Shown here one piece after another: positions 44,369 through 53,352 of a stretch of DNA of 64,000 nucleotides. Numbering within the stretch: the first letter of the stretch is position 1; every line of letters begins with the position of its first letter. Below the pieces are notes generated by a model. It saw only the letters and a list, made by a program, of their open reading frames with translations, had not been told where the DNA came from and did no database searches. Location: assembly GCF_000716335.1 (NCBI RefSeq), contig NZ_KL591002.1, forward strand, positions 665,439 to 729,438. Direction: 5' to 3'. The position numbers and the translations under genes were made by a program. The DNA is from Streptomyces sp. NRRL S-118 (GTDB lineage: Bacteria > Actinomycetota > Actinomycetes > Streptomycetales > Streptomycetaceae).

Positions 44369-46944
44369 AGACGTGTCAGCGGCCCGGCTGCGAGGGCTCG
44401 TACGAGGACGTGGGCGGCGGCGAGCTGTACTGCGACACCTGCGGGCTCGCGCCCGTCGTCTCCCCGTCGGGATCCGCCCCGCCCCGGCGGGGCGGGGAGT
44501 CCGGGGACGGCTCGGTGTCGTCGCCACCGACCGGTGTGGCGGCCGGCGGCAAGGGCTCCGGCAGCAGCTCCCGCTCGTCGTCCCGGTCGTCGCGGTCCTC
44601 CCGCTCGTCGCGGCGCTCGGTGTCGGGACGTCTGTCGCGTTCGCTGTCGGGCGGTACGGAGTCGTCCGGCCGGTCGGTGTCGGTGCGCAGCTCCGGCTCG
44701 TCCACCAGCGGCTCCGGGCGCAACAGGCTGGGTGCCGGACTCGTCTCGGTCCCGGCCGTGCCGCGCCCCGACCCGCGCTCGGTGGTGATGGAGAACCCGG
44801 AGGTGCCGGAGCGGAAGCGGTTCTGCTCGCGGTCCGACTGCGGGGCGCCGGTGGGGCGGGCGCGCGGCGACCGGCCGGGGCGTACGGAGGGCTTCTGCAC
44901 CAAGTGCGGCCACCCGTACTCCTTCGTGCCCAAGCTGCGGGCCGGTGACATCGTGCACGGGCAGTACGAGGTGGCGGGCTGCCTGGCGCACGGCGGTCTC
45001 GGCTGGATCTACCTGGCCGTGGACCGTGCGGTCTCCGACCGGTGGGTGGTCCTCAAGGGCCTGCTGGACACCGGTGACCAGGACGCGATGGCCGCGGCGA
45101 TATCGGAGCGGCGGTTCCTCGCGGAGATCGAGCACTCCAACATCGTCCGCATCTACAACTTCGTGGAGCACCTGGACCAGCGCACGGGTTCGCTGGACGG
45201 GTACATCGTCATGGAGTACGTGGGCGGCAAGTCGCTCAAGGACATCGCCAACGAGCGGCGCGGCCCCGACGGCAGGCGGGACCCGCTGCCGGTGGAGCAG
45301 GCGTGCGCGTACGGCATCGAGGCGCTGGAGGCGCTCGGGCACCTGCACAGCCGGAACCTGCTGTACTGCGACTTCAAGGTCGACAACGCGATCCAGACCG
45401 AGGACCAGCTCAAGCTCATAGACATGGGCGCGGTACGCCGGATGGACGACGAGGAGTCGGCCATCTACGGCACGGTCGGCTACCAGGCGCCGGAGGTCGC
45501 GGAGGTCGGCCCGTCGGTCGCGTCGGACCTGTACACGGTGGCACGGACGCTGGCGGTGCTGACGTTCGACTTCCAGGGCTACACGAACGTGTTCGTGGAC
45601 TCGCTGCCGGACCCGGACCACATCGAGGTGTTCCGGCGGTACGAGTCCTTCTACCGGCTGCTGGTGCGGGCGACTGACCCCGACCCGGCACGCCGGTTCG
45701 CCTCCGCGCAGGAGATGGCGGAGCAGCTGACCGGTGTGCTGCGCGAGGTCGTCGCGCTCCAGACGGGCCGGCCGCGGCCCGCGCTGTCGACGCTGTTCGG
45801 CCCGGAGCTGCGGGTGACGGACACGGAGCTGTTCGCGGAGCCGGACGGCGAGGTGTCGGCGCTCGGGGCACGGGAGGTGCCCCGCGGCCTGCTCGGCGGT
45901 CGCGGACGGTCGGCGGCGCGGGCCGCGGCGCAGGGGCACGCACCGGCGCAGGCCGTGGTGCCGGCGCAGTGGGCCGGGCCGGGGGCGGAGCCCCCGGCGG
46001 GCCGTCCCGGCGCCCCCCTCCTGGGCGCGCTGGACGTACGGGCCACCGCGCTCGCCCTGCCCGTACCGCACGTGGACCCCGGCGACCCGAACGCCGGGTT
46101 CCTGGCCGGCCTGATGGCCGCCGGGCCCGCCGAGCTGATCGCCGCCCTGCACACCGCTCCCGCGACCTCGGTCGAACTGCAGTTGCGGGAACTGCGCGCG
46201 CTGCTGGAGACGGACCGGCTGGACGCGGCACGCCGTTCCCTGGAGGAACTGGAGGGCCGCCATCCGGACGACTGGCGGGTGGTCTGGTACCGGGGCGTCG
46301 CCTCGCTCGCGACGGGGGACGACGAGAACGCGGCGCTGTCGTTCGACGCGGTCTACGACGCGTTCCCCGGCGAGCCGGCGCCCAAGCTGGCGCTGGGCGT
46401 GTGCGCCGAGGTCCTGGGCCAGCTGGACAACGCCGCCGAGTACTACCGCCTCGTGTGGACGACCGACCCGAGCTATGTCAGCGCCGCGTTCGGCCTGGCC
46501 AGGGTGCAGTTGGCCGCGGGTGACCGCGTCGGGGCGGTACGGACCCTGGAGTCCGTGCCGGAGGCGTCCATCCACTACACGGCGGCGCGTGTCGCCGCCG
46601 TACGGGCCCGCCTGCGCCGCCGGTCACCCGGTGACGCACTGCTCGGCGACCTGACGGCGGCGGCCGAGCAGGTGTCCGCACTGCGGCAGTTCGGGCTGGA
46701 CGCGGTGCGCCGGGAGCGGTTGGCTACGGAGGTGCTGGGTACGGCGCTGGACTGGGTGCTCTCCGGGAGCCCCGGGTCCGGCCCCGCACCGACGTCGTTG
46801 CTGGGCAGCGAACTGGACGAGCGCGGGCTGCGCTTCGGACTGGAACGCTCGTACCGGGTGCTGGCCCGGCTCGCTCAGCGCGGCGAGGAGAGGATCGAGA
46901 TGGTGGAGCGGGCGAACCGCTTCCGCCCCCGGACATGGGTGTGA
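44365..46944 (+). CDS. pknG: PknG-like serine/threonine protein kinase
   Basis: 859 residues, soluble. It opens with a zinc ribbon (CQRPGC...CDTCG), then a Ser/Arg-rich stretch (about 60-120), a rubredoxin-like two-Cys-pair segment (FCSRSDC...FCTKCG, about 152-190), a kinase domain (about 194-460) and a TPR-like C-terminal half. The Gly loop is AHGGLGWI, the catalytic loop LLYCDFKVDN (Asp about 334) and the metal motif IDMGAV in place of DFG, as PknG has a Leu/Met there. Mycobacterial PknG controls 2-oxoglutarate metabolism through FHA proteins. GTG at 44365 overlaps the preceding gene. A second N-terminal ribbon is an addition to the known layout. Confidence 0.93.
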   Translation: MKTCQRPGCEGSYEDVGGGELYCDTCGLAPVVSPSGSAPPRRGGESGDGSVSSPPTGVAAGGKGSGSSSRSSSRSSRSSRSSRRSVSGRLSRSLSGGTESSGRSVSVRSSGSSTSGSGRNRLGAGLVSVPAVPRPDPRSVVMENPEVPERKRFCSRSDCGAPVGRARGDRPGRTEGFCTKCGHPYSFVPKLRAGDIVHGQYEVAGCLAHGGLGWIYLAVDRAVSDRWVVLKGLLDTGDQDAMAAAISERRFLAEIEHSNIVRIYNFVEHLDQRTGSLDGYIVMEYVGGKSLKDIANERRGPDGRRDPLPVEQACAYGIEALEALGHLHSRNLLYCDFKVDNAIQTEDQLKLIDMGAVRRMDDEESAIYGTVGYQAPEVAEVGPSVASDLYTVARTLAVLTFDFQGYTNVFVDSLPDPDHIEVFRRYESFYRLLVRATDPDPARRFASAQEMAEQLTGVLREVVALQTGRPRPALSTLFGPELRVTDTELFAEPDGEVSALGAREVPRGLLGGRGRSAARAAAQGHAPAQAVVPAQWAGPGAEPPAGRPGAPLLGALDVRATALALPVPHVDPGDPNAGFLAGLMAAGPAELIAALHTAPATSVELQLRELRALLETDRLDAARRSLEELEGRHPDDWRVVWYRGVASLATGDDENAALSFDAVYDAFPGEPAPKLALGVCAEVLGQLDNAAEYYRLVWTTDPSYVSAAFGLARVQLAAGDRVGAVRTLESVPEASIHYTAARVAAVRARLRRRSPGDALLGDLTAAAEQVSALRQFGLDAVRRERLATEVLGTALDWVLSGSPGSGPAPTSLLGSELDERGLRFGLERSYRVLARLAQRGEERIEMVERANRFRPRTWV

Positions 46945-46947
46945 TTG

Positions 46948-48357
46948 ATGTCGCAGATGCACCAGCTGTCCGCCTGCCCCGGCTGCGAGGAGCCGCTGGA
47001 GTCGGGTGACCTGTTCTGCGGGGCGTGCGGGTACGACCTGTCCGCCGTGCCGGAACCGCCCCAGGACGACCCGACCATGGTGATGGGTTCACCGGTGGCG
47101 GGCACGGCCTGGCCGGCGGAGCCGAAGGAGGCCGGGCAGCCCCCGATACGGTTCGACGAACGCGCCGCGGACGGCGCGGACTTCCCGCTGCCCGCGCCGG
47201 CGCCGCCCTCGGCACCGCCCGCACCGGCGCAGTCCCCCGTGCCGCCGCCCCCCGCGCCGCCGGTCGTCTCCCCTCCACCCCCCGCGCCGCCGGCAGTCTC
47301 CCCGCCGACCGCCCCGCCGCCGGTCGCGGGCGGGGCCCCGGAGGCCCCCGTGCCGCCGCCTGCGCCGCCCGTCGCGCCCTCCGTGCCCGATCCGCGGACC
47401 GTCGAGCACGCCCCCACCCCGCCCGCCGGCACCAAGGTGTGCGTCGCGTGCCGCGCCGGGCACGTCGACCCCGACGGCTACTGCGAGAACTGCGGCCATG
47501 CCCAGCCGCGGGAGCGCGACCACATGGAGGAGGAGCTCGGAGCGGTCGCCGCCGTGAGCGACCGCGGGCTGCGCCACCACCGCAACGAGGACGCGTTCGC
47601 CGTGTCGTCGACGGCGCTGCCGGACGGCTCGCCCGCCGTCGTCGCGATCGTCTGCGACGGGGTGTCCTCGGCGACGCGCCCCGACGAGGCGTCGGCGGCC
47701 GCGGCGGCCGCCGCCAACGAGTCGCTGCTCCGGTCGCTGCCCCGCGGTACGCAGCCCCAGCAGGCGATGCACGACGCGATCGTCGCGGCCTCCGACGCGG
47801 TGAACGCCCTCGCGGACACCGGCGAGGGGCCCGGCGCGATGGAGCATGACCCGCACCGCCACCGGAACGCCCCGGCGTGCACGCTGGTCGGCGCGGTCGC
47901 GGCGAGCGGCCTGCTCGTCGTGGGCTGGGTCGGGGACAGCCGTGCCTACTGGGTCCCCGACGACCGCACCGGCCCCCCGGCCCGGCTCACCGAGGACGAC
48001 TCGTGGGCCGCCCAGATGGTCGCGGCGGGCCTGATGAACGAAGCGGAGGCGTACGCCGACGAGCGGGCGCACGCGATCACCGGCTGGCTGGGCGCCGACG
48101 CGTACGAACTGGAGCCGCACACCGCCGCCTTCAAGCCGGACCGGCCGGGTGTCGTCGTGGTCTGCACCGACGGCCTGTGGAACTACGCGGAGGCGGCGGA
48201 GGAGATGGCCAGGGCCGTGCCGCCGGACGCGGCACGACGCCCGCTGCACGGGGCGCAGGTGCTGGTCGGTCACGCGCTCGACGGCGGTGGCCACGACAAC
48301 GTAACAGTGGCCGTACTGCCGTTCACCGTGGCACCGCAAGGGGCAGGATCGGCCTGA
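46948..48357 (+). CDS. PP2C-type serine/threonine phosphatase with zinc ribbons
   Basis: 469 residues. An N-terminal zinc ribbon (CPGCEEPL...CGACG, 11-29), a Pro-rich linker (about 70-150), a second ribbon (CVACRAGH...CENCG, about 164-184) and a PP2C domain (about 190-465) are seen. Metal-site motifs are present: HHRNEDAF, IVCDGVSS, WVGDSRAY, VVCTDGLW and GGHDNVT. It should remove phosphates from proteins phosphorylated by the kinase encoded just upstream (3-base gap). ATG at 46948 is chosen; a TTG lies one codon earlier. It is larger than usual PP2C because of the ribbon and linker. Confidence 0.92.
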   Translation: MSQMHQLSACPGCEEPLESGDLFCGACGYDLSAVPEPPQDDPTMVMGSPVAGTAWPAEPKEAGQPPIRFDERAADGADFPLPAPAPPSAPPAPAQSPVPPPPAPPVVSPPPPAPPAVSPPTAPPPVAGGAPEAPVPPPAPPVAPSVPDPRTVEHAPTPPAGTKVCVACRAGHVDPDGYCENCGHAQPRERDHMEEELGAVAAVSDRGLRHHRNEDAFAVSSTALPDGSPAVVAIVCDGVSSATRPDEASAAAAAAANESLLRSLPRGTQPQQAMHDAIVAASDAVNALADTGEGPGAMEHDPHRHRNAPACTLVGAVAASGLLVVGWVGDSRAYWVPDDRTGPPARLTEDDSWAAQMVAAGLMNEAEAYADERAHAITGWLGADAYELEPHTAAFKPDRPGVVVVCTDGLWNYAEAAEEMARAVPPDAARRPLHGAQVLVGHALDGGGHDNVTVAVLPFTVAPQGAGSA

Positions 48358-48412
48358 ATCGACCCGCCTGTCCCATCCGTCTGATGTGAGTGGTGGCCCA
48401 AGGAGCCGATGC

Positions 48413-49771
48413 ATGGCGAACTTCTCCAAGTCGAACGTGCCGCAGTTCTCGGTGGACGTGTACCAGAACGAGTACCTGCCGGAGGGCGGGCGCGAGGTGA
48501 ACGCGATCGTCACGGTCACCTCGACCGGCGGCGGCACCAGCGGCGGCGTACCGCTGGGCGGGGCGGCGGCGTCACCGTCGTCCATACCGGGAGGGCCCGC
48601 CACCGCGGCCGTGGTGGTGATGGTCGACTGCTCGGGGTCGATGGACTATCCGCCGACGAAGATGCGCAACGCGCGTGATGCCACGGCCGCGGCGATCGAC
48701 ACGCTGCGCGACGGGGTCGCCTTCGCCGTCGTCGCCGGTACGCATGTGGCGAACGAGGTGTACCCGGGCGGCGGCCGGCTGGCCACGGCCGATGCGCGGA
48801 CCCGCGCCGAGGCCAAGCAGGCGCTGCGCAGACTGAGCGCCGGCGGCGGCACGGCGATCGGAACCTGGCTGAAACTGGCCGACCGGCTGCTGGGTTCGGC
48901 CGAGGTGCCGATCCGCCACGGCATCCTGCTGACGGACGGGCGCAACGAACACGAGTCGCCCGAGGACCTGCGCGCCGCCCTCGACGCCTGCGCCGGCCGC
49001 TTCACCTGCGATGCCCGTGGCGTGGGCACCGACTGGGAGGTCAAGGAGGTCACCGGCATCGCGTCGGCGCTGCTCGGCACGGCCGACATCGTCGCCGATC
49101 CGGCGGGCCTGGCCGCGGACTTCACGCGGATGATGGAGCACGCGATGGGCAAGGAGGTCGCGGACGTCAGCCTGCGGCTGTGGACGCCCGTCGGCACGGA
49201 GATCGTCTTCGTGAAGCAGGTGGCGCCGACCGTGGAGGAGCTCACGGACCGGCGCACGGAGGCGGGGCCGCGCGCCGGAGACTATCCCACCGGGTCCTGG
49301 GGGGACGAGTCCCGTGACTACCACGTGTGCGTGCGCGTGCCGGAGGCCGGAATCGGACAGGAGATGCTGGCGGCCCGCGTCTCGCTGATCCTGCCGGACC
49401 CGGCGGGCGGCGCACCGCGGGCCCTGTCGCAGGGGCTGGTACGGGCGGTGTGGACGGACGACATGGTGGCGTCGACGTCGATCAACCCGCAGGTGGCGCA
49501 CTACACAGGCCAGGCGGAACTGGCACAGGTCATCCAACAGGGTCTGGATGCGCGCAAGTCGGGCGATTTCGACGGCGCGACGGCGAAACTCGGCCGTGCC
49601 GTACAGCTGGCGGCCGCCTCCGGCAACGCGGACACTGCGAAACTGCTTGCGAAGGTGGTGGACGTGGTCGATGCGGCGACGGGTACTGTGCGACTGAAGG
49701 CGAAGGTCGCGGAGGCGGACGAGATGACGCTCGAGACGCGCTCCACCAAGACGGTTCGCGTGAAGAAATAG
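48413..49771 (+). CDS. von Willebrand factor A domain protein
   Basis: 452 residues, soluble. The vWA domain (about 65-250) has a complete metal-ion site: DCSGSMD (about residue 74), the Thr in GGGTAIGTW and the Asp in LLTDGRN. The C-terminal half is beta-rich, then helical (TGQAELAQVIQQGLDARKS) and Thr/Lys-rich at the end. Such proteins assemble metal-dependent protein complexes; in this position it may present substrates or act as an output protein. AGGAG precedes the ATG at 48413 by 7 bases. It is followed after 52 bases by the FHA gene. Confidence 0.9.
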   Translation: MANFSKSNVPQFSVDVYQNEYLPEGGREVNAIVTVTSTGGGTSGGVPLGGAAASPSSIPGGPATAAVVVMVDCSGSMDYPPTKMRNARDATAAAIDTLRDGVAFAVVAGTHVANEVYPGGGRLATADARTRAEAKQALRRLSAGGGTAIGTWLKLADRLLGSAEVPIRHGILLTDGRNEHESPEDLRAALDACAGRFTCDARGVGTDWEVKEVTGIASALLGTADIVADPAGLAADFTRMMEHAMGKEVADVSLRLWTPVGTEIVFVKQVAPTVEELTDRRTEAGPRAGDYPTGSWGDESRDYHVCVRVPEAGIGQEMLAARVSLILPDPAGGAPRALSQGLVRAVWTDDMVASTSINPQVAHYTGQAELAQVIQQGLDARKSGDFDGATAKLGRAVQLAAASGNADTAKLLAKVVDVVDAATGTVRLKAKVAEADEMTLETRSTKTVRVKK

Positions 49772-49823
49772 GTCACGATCTGCTCGGCCTGCGGGCCGGA
49801 TGAGGAGAGGGGGAAGCGCCGAC

Positions 49824-51092
49824 ATGCCGACCTGCCCGAACGGACACCAGTCGGGTTCCGACGACTGGTGCGAGGTCTGCGGCCACCGCATGTCCGGGGC
49901 GGGCGCACCTGCGGGTGCCGTTCCGCCGCCTCCCCCGCCCCCGCCGCCCGGCTACGGATATCCGGGGCCGGGCGGTCCCGGCGGTCCCGGGGGCCCTGCC
50001 GGTGACCCGAACGCCACCGCCCAGGCGGAGCTGTGCCCGCAGTGCCGCACTCCGCGCGAGCACATGGCCCCGTTCTGCGAGGAATGCCGCTGGAACTTCC
50101 TCACCAACACGGCCACCTCGTACACGCCGGTCGCCCCGCCGCCGGGCCCGGGCCGCTCCGGTGGTCCCGGCGGACCGGGCGGACCCGGGAGCTTCGGTGG
50201 TCCCGGGGGTCCGGGTGGTCCCGGGGGTCCGGGTGGTCCGGGTGCGCCCGGGGGGCCCGTCGCCCCGCCGCCGGGGCTCAACCTGCCGCCGGGCTTCCAG
50301 TCCCAGCAGCCTCCCCGGCCGCCGGACGCGTTCGAGTACCAGAGTTCCCGCCCGTCGCAGGTGAACCGCCCGGCCGAACCGCTCCCGCCCGAGCCGCACG
50401 GCCACCAGGGTCCGCCGCCGGCTCCGCAGGCGTTCCACCAGCCGGGTCCGCCGCCGCCCCCGCAGGCGTTCCGGCAGCCCGGACCCCCGCCGCCCCCGCC
50501 GCAGCCGCAGGCGCCGGGATCCGGACCGCAGGCGACCGGGGGTGGCGACGACTGGATGCTGCCGCCGCCCTCGCAGACGCACTCCGCGCCTCCGCAGGCT
50601 CCGCAGCACTCCCAGCCCCCGCAGCAGCACCAGCAGCCGCAGCACCAGCCCGGTCCCCCGCAGCAGCACCAGCAGCCGCAGGCGCCCGCGGGCTGGACCG
50701 CTACCGTCGGCCCCGACCGCGATTACTTCATGGCGATGATGCAGCGCAGCGGCCCCGAGGCAGCGGGCCTCAACCTGCCCGCGTACTCGCCGGAGCAGCG
50801 GCTGACGCTGTCGGGCAACCAGATCACCATCGGCCGCCGCCGCCACTCCACGGGCGAGTCCCCGGACATCGACCTGTCGGTGCCGCCGGAGGATCCGGGC
50901 GTGTCGCACCAGCACGCGGTGCTGGTGCAGCAGCCGGACGGCTCCTGGGCCGTGGTCGACCAGAACTCGACCAACGGCACCACGCTCAACGGCGGCGAGG
51001 ACCCGATCCAGCCCTACGTGCCGGTCCCTCTCAAGGACGGTGACCGGGTTCACGTCGGCGCCTGGACGACGATCACCGTCCGGCGCGGCTAG
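49824..51092 (+). CDS. FHA-domain protein with zinc ribbons and Pro/Gly-rich linker
   Basis: 422 residues. Zinc ribbon 1 is CPNGHQSGSDDWCEVCGH (4-21), ribbon 2 CPQCRTPREHMAPFCEECR (about 72-90). A long Gly-Gly-Pro then Pro/Gln-rich disordered stretch (about 95-290) leads to a C-terminal FHA domain (about 335-420: ITIGRRRHS, VSHQHAVL, NSTNGTTLNGG). FHA domains bind phosphothreonine, so this is the natural reader for the PknG-like kinase, comparable in role to mycobacterial GarA/OdhI though with a different architecture. ATG at 49824 follows GAGAGGGGG. It ends the seven-gene module. Confidence 0.93.
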   Translation: MPTCPNGHQSGSDDWCEVCGHRMSGAGAPAGAVPPPPPPPPPGYGYPGPGGPGGPGGPAGDPNATAQAELCPQCRTPREHMAPFCEECRWNFLTNTATSYTPVAPPPGPGRSGGPGGPGGPGSFGGPGGPGGPGGPGGPGAPGGPVAPPPGLNLPPGFQSQQPPRPPDAFEYQSSRPSQVNRPAEPLPPEPHGHQGPPPAPQAFHQPGPPPPPQAFRQPGPPPPPPQPQAPGSGPQATGGGDDWMLPPPSQTHSAPPQAPQHSQPPQQHQQPQHQPGPPQQHQQPQAPAGWTATVGPDRDYFMAMMQRSGPEAAGLNLPAYSPEQRLTLSGNQITIGRRRHSTGESPDIDLSVPPEDPGVSHQHAVLVQQPDGSWAVVDQNSTNGTTLNGGEDPIQPYVPVPLKDGDRVHVGAWTTITVRRG

Positions 51093-51111
51093 GCGGGGCC
51101 GGCCGGGCCGG

Positions 51112-52113
51112 TCATGCCCGCTGCCCGGGTTGTCCGGGCGACCCGAGGGGCCAGAGGTAGGGCCCCTCGGGTTCGTCCAGCCACGCCCACTGCCGCTCGC
51201 CGCCGACGGTCACCCCGTACCGCTCCCGTGCGGGCCGGTCCTCCCGCTGCCAGAGCGCGTACGCCTCCTGCGGTTCCAGGCTGCCCGCCGTCAGCGTCAG
51301 CAGGAAGCGGAAGAGATCGTCCTCGGTCGCGCGCCGGGGCAGTCCGCCGGTGTGCACCGGCGCCCGCCCGGCGCCTACCGCGCCGCGCAGCGGTACGAAG
51401 TACGCCGAGGTGTGCAGGAACCGTCCGTCGGCATGCTCGGCGTCCCGCACCCGCAACGCGACCACGCCGGTGGCCAGCGGCGTCAGGATGCGCGCTCCCG
51501 GACGGCACTGCCCGAGCCACGCGGGCGGTACGGACGGCACGGCGCAGGTCGCGATGATCCGGTCGAAGGGCGCCCGCTGCGGGCAGCCCCGCGCCCCGTC
51601 GTTGGTGACCACGGTGGGGCGCCGGCCGGCCGCCGCGAGATGGGTGCGGGCCGCCTCGGTGATGTCCTCGTCCAGATCGACGGTGGTCACCCGCTCGTCG
51701 CCCAGCCGGTGTGCGAGCAGCGCCGCGTTGTAGCCGGTGCCGGCCCCGATCTCCAGGACGCGGTCGCCGTCCCGTACGTCCAGAGCCTCCAGCATGGAGG
51801 CCATCAGCGAGGGCTGGCTGGCCGAGGAGACCAGGTCGCCGTTGCGCACGCGGGTGGCGAGCGGCCGGTCCTCGTACGCCCCCGCCAGCCAGCGCTCGCG
51901 CTTGGCGGGGTCGGGATCCTCCCGCCACAGCCGCTCGTAGCCGCCCATGACCCCGACGTAGTAGTACGGCACGAACAGGTGCCGGGGCACCTCCTCGAAC
52001 GCCGCCCGCCAGGCCGGGTCCGTCAGCTCCCCGGCCGCGACCATCCCGCGCACCATCGCGCGGCGTGCCACGGCGGCCCGGGCGGCGTACGGGTCCTCTC
52101 GCTCTGTCCCCAT
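51112..52113 (-). CDS. Protein-L-isoaspartate O-methyltransferase family protein
   Basis: 333 residues. The SAM-binding core (VLEIGAGTGYNAALLAHRLG near residue 120, followed by VTTVDLDEDI) and the N-terminal HLFVPYYY and ASQPSLMASML segments are typical of PCMT proteins, which methylate isoaspartyl residues to start repair of aged proteins. It is longer than E. coli Pcm (about 208 residues) with an added C-terminal region ending WPLGSPGQPG, as in several actinobacterial members where the substrate is unproven. It converges on the FHA gene with 19 bases between stops. Confidence 0.85.
   Translation of the reverse strand: MGTEREDPYAARAAVARRAMVRGMVAAGELTDPAWRAAFEEVPRHLFVPYYYVGVMGGYERLWREDPDPAKRERWLAGAYEDRPLATRVRNGDLVSSASQPSLMASMLEALDVRDGDRVLEIGAGTGYNAALLAHRLGDERVTTVDLDEDITEAARTHLAAAGRRPTVVTNDGARGCPQRAPFDRIIATCAVPSVPPAWLGQCRPGARILTPLATGVVALRVRDAEHADGRFLHTSAYFVPLRGAVGAGRAPVHTGGLPRRATEDDLFRFLLTLTAGSLEPQEAYALWQREDRPARERYGVTVGGERQWAWLDEPEGPYLWPLGSPGQPGQRA
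51141..51172 (+). terminator. Terminator hairpin inside the convergent methyltransferase 3' end
   Basis: A perfect 12-bp stem (ACCCGAGGGGCC with GGCCCCTCGGGT) has an 8-base loop, 49 bases past the FHA stop. It overlaps codons near the end of the minus-strand gene, so this stretch probably serves both as coding sequence and as terminator of the PknG module. Confidence 0.6.
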
Positions 52114-52250
52114 GCCTCCACTGTGCTGCGCGCGGGTCGCGCACGCGAGGACGCCCGGCCGCCCGGCCGGAGGGGAGGGGGCGGGGCAGGAAGCGGGGGG
52201 CAGGTCCTAGGGCCCGGGTCCTCGGCCGGCCGGTCTGAGACCATGGACGG

Positions 52251-52655
52251 GTGAATGAGATTCCGCAGGGCACGCTTCAGGAGCAGACCTTCTACGAGCA
52301 GGTCGGCGGCGAGGAGACCTTCCGGCGCCTCGTCCGCCGTTTCTACGAGGGTGTCGCCGATGACCCGCTGCTGCGGCCGATGTACCCCGAGGAGGACCTG
52401 GGCCCGGCCGAGGAGCGGCTCGCGCTCTTCCTGATGCAGTACTGGGGCGGCCCGCGCACCTACAGCGACCACCGCGGCCACCCCCGGCTGCGGATGCGCC
52501 ACGCCCCCTTCACCGTCGACAAGGCGGCGCACGACGCGTGGCTGAAGCACATGCGCGTCGCCGTCGACGAGCTGGGCCTGTCCGAGGAGCACGAGCGCCA
52601 GCTGTGGAGCTACCTCACGTACGCGGCGGCGTCGATGGTGAACACCGCGAGCTGA
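52251..52655 (+). CDS. glbO: Group II truncated haemoglobin
   Basis: 134 residues. Seen are the N-terminal TFYEQVGGEETFRRLVRRFYEGV, Tyr at B10, the MYPEEDL turn, the QYWGGPRTYSDHRGHPRLRMRH block containing the proximal F8 His (last His) and the conserved Trp at G8 (AWLKHM). Group II globins such as mycobacterial GlbO bind oxygen or detoxify peroxide and NO. GTG at 52251 is the only sensible start. It is divergent from the methyltransferase gene. Confidence 0.94.
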   Translation: MNEIPQGTLQEQTFYEQVGGEETFRRLVRRFYEGVADDPLLRPMYPEEDLGPAEERLALFLMQYWGGPRTYSDHRGHPRLRMRHAPFTVDKAAHDAWLKHMRVAVDELGLSEEHERQLWSYLTYAAASMVNTAS

Positions 52656-52680
52656 CCCCCGCGCCCAGGGGGGGTGCCGC

Positions 52681-53352
52681 TCACCGCTGGTGCGGGACGG
52701 CGGTGACGCTCAATCCGCCCAGGCCGCCCCCGGTGCGTACGGCGACGGAACCGTAGGGGGTGCGCAGCCGCAGCCAGGAGCCGGTGCCGAGCAGGGCCAC
52801 CGGCACCCCGGGCGCCGGCAGGAAGCCCAGCGACTGGGCGGCGTGGACGGCCCGCAGCGGCAGGCCCGTCGCGCCGATCGTGCGGGACCAGATCTCGCGG
52901 CCGATGCGGTCGCGCTCCGCGCGGGTGCGGTGCTCCGCGGGCAACTCCTCGTCCCGCGCCCGGAATTCCGCGACCGCCGCGGCGACCGCGGCGCGCAGCT
53001 CGGCGGCCTCCGGCAGGCCGGGCACCTCCTGCCAGCCGCCGCGCGGGGGCAGGACACCGGTCCAGGGCGGGCCGGTGACGGCCGCGGGGATCATCGCCTT
53101 GCCCGCCGACTCCTCGATGCCCTCCAGGAGCTGACCGGCCGAGACGGTGATGTCCAGCGGCGCCTCGTCCATGAGCGTGGCCGTGCGGATGGCCAGCACC
53201 TCGAAGGAGGGTGGCCGGCCGAACACGGCCAGGGCGCCGCCGCCCGCCTGGATGCGGACGACGGCGGCCCGGTCGTAATGGATCAGCCGGGCCAGGAAGG
53301 CGGCGAGGTCGGCCGCCTCCCTGGCGTCGGCGAAGTGGAGCGGCGCGGTCAT
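52681..53352 (-). CDS. Conserved-looking protein of unknown function, coupled to a thioesterase
   Basis: 223 residues. An N-terminal segment (LHFADAREAADLAAFLARLIHYD) precedes a beta strand region (AAVVRIQAGGGALAVFGRPP) and a helical Glu/Arg-rich centre (FRARDEELPAEHRTRAERDR); the C-terminus is beta (TGSWLRLRTPYGSVAVR). No enzyme motif, membrane helix or signal is visible. Its ATG overlaps the thioesterase stop by four bases, so both are translated together. It converges on the haemoglobin gene. The family is not recognised. Confidence 0.75.
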   Translation of the reverse strand: MTAPLHFADAREAADLAAFLARLIHYDRAAVVRIQAGGGALAVFGRPPSFEVLAIRTATLMDEAPLDITVSAGQLLEGIEESAGKAMIPAAVTGPPWTGVLPPRGGWQEVPGLPEAAELRAAVAAAVAEFRARDEELPAEHRTRAERDRIGREIWSRTIGATGLPLRAVHAAQSLGFLPAPGVPVALLGTGSWLRLRTPYGSVAVRTGGGLGGLSVTAVPHQR

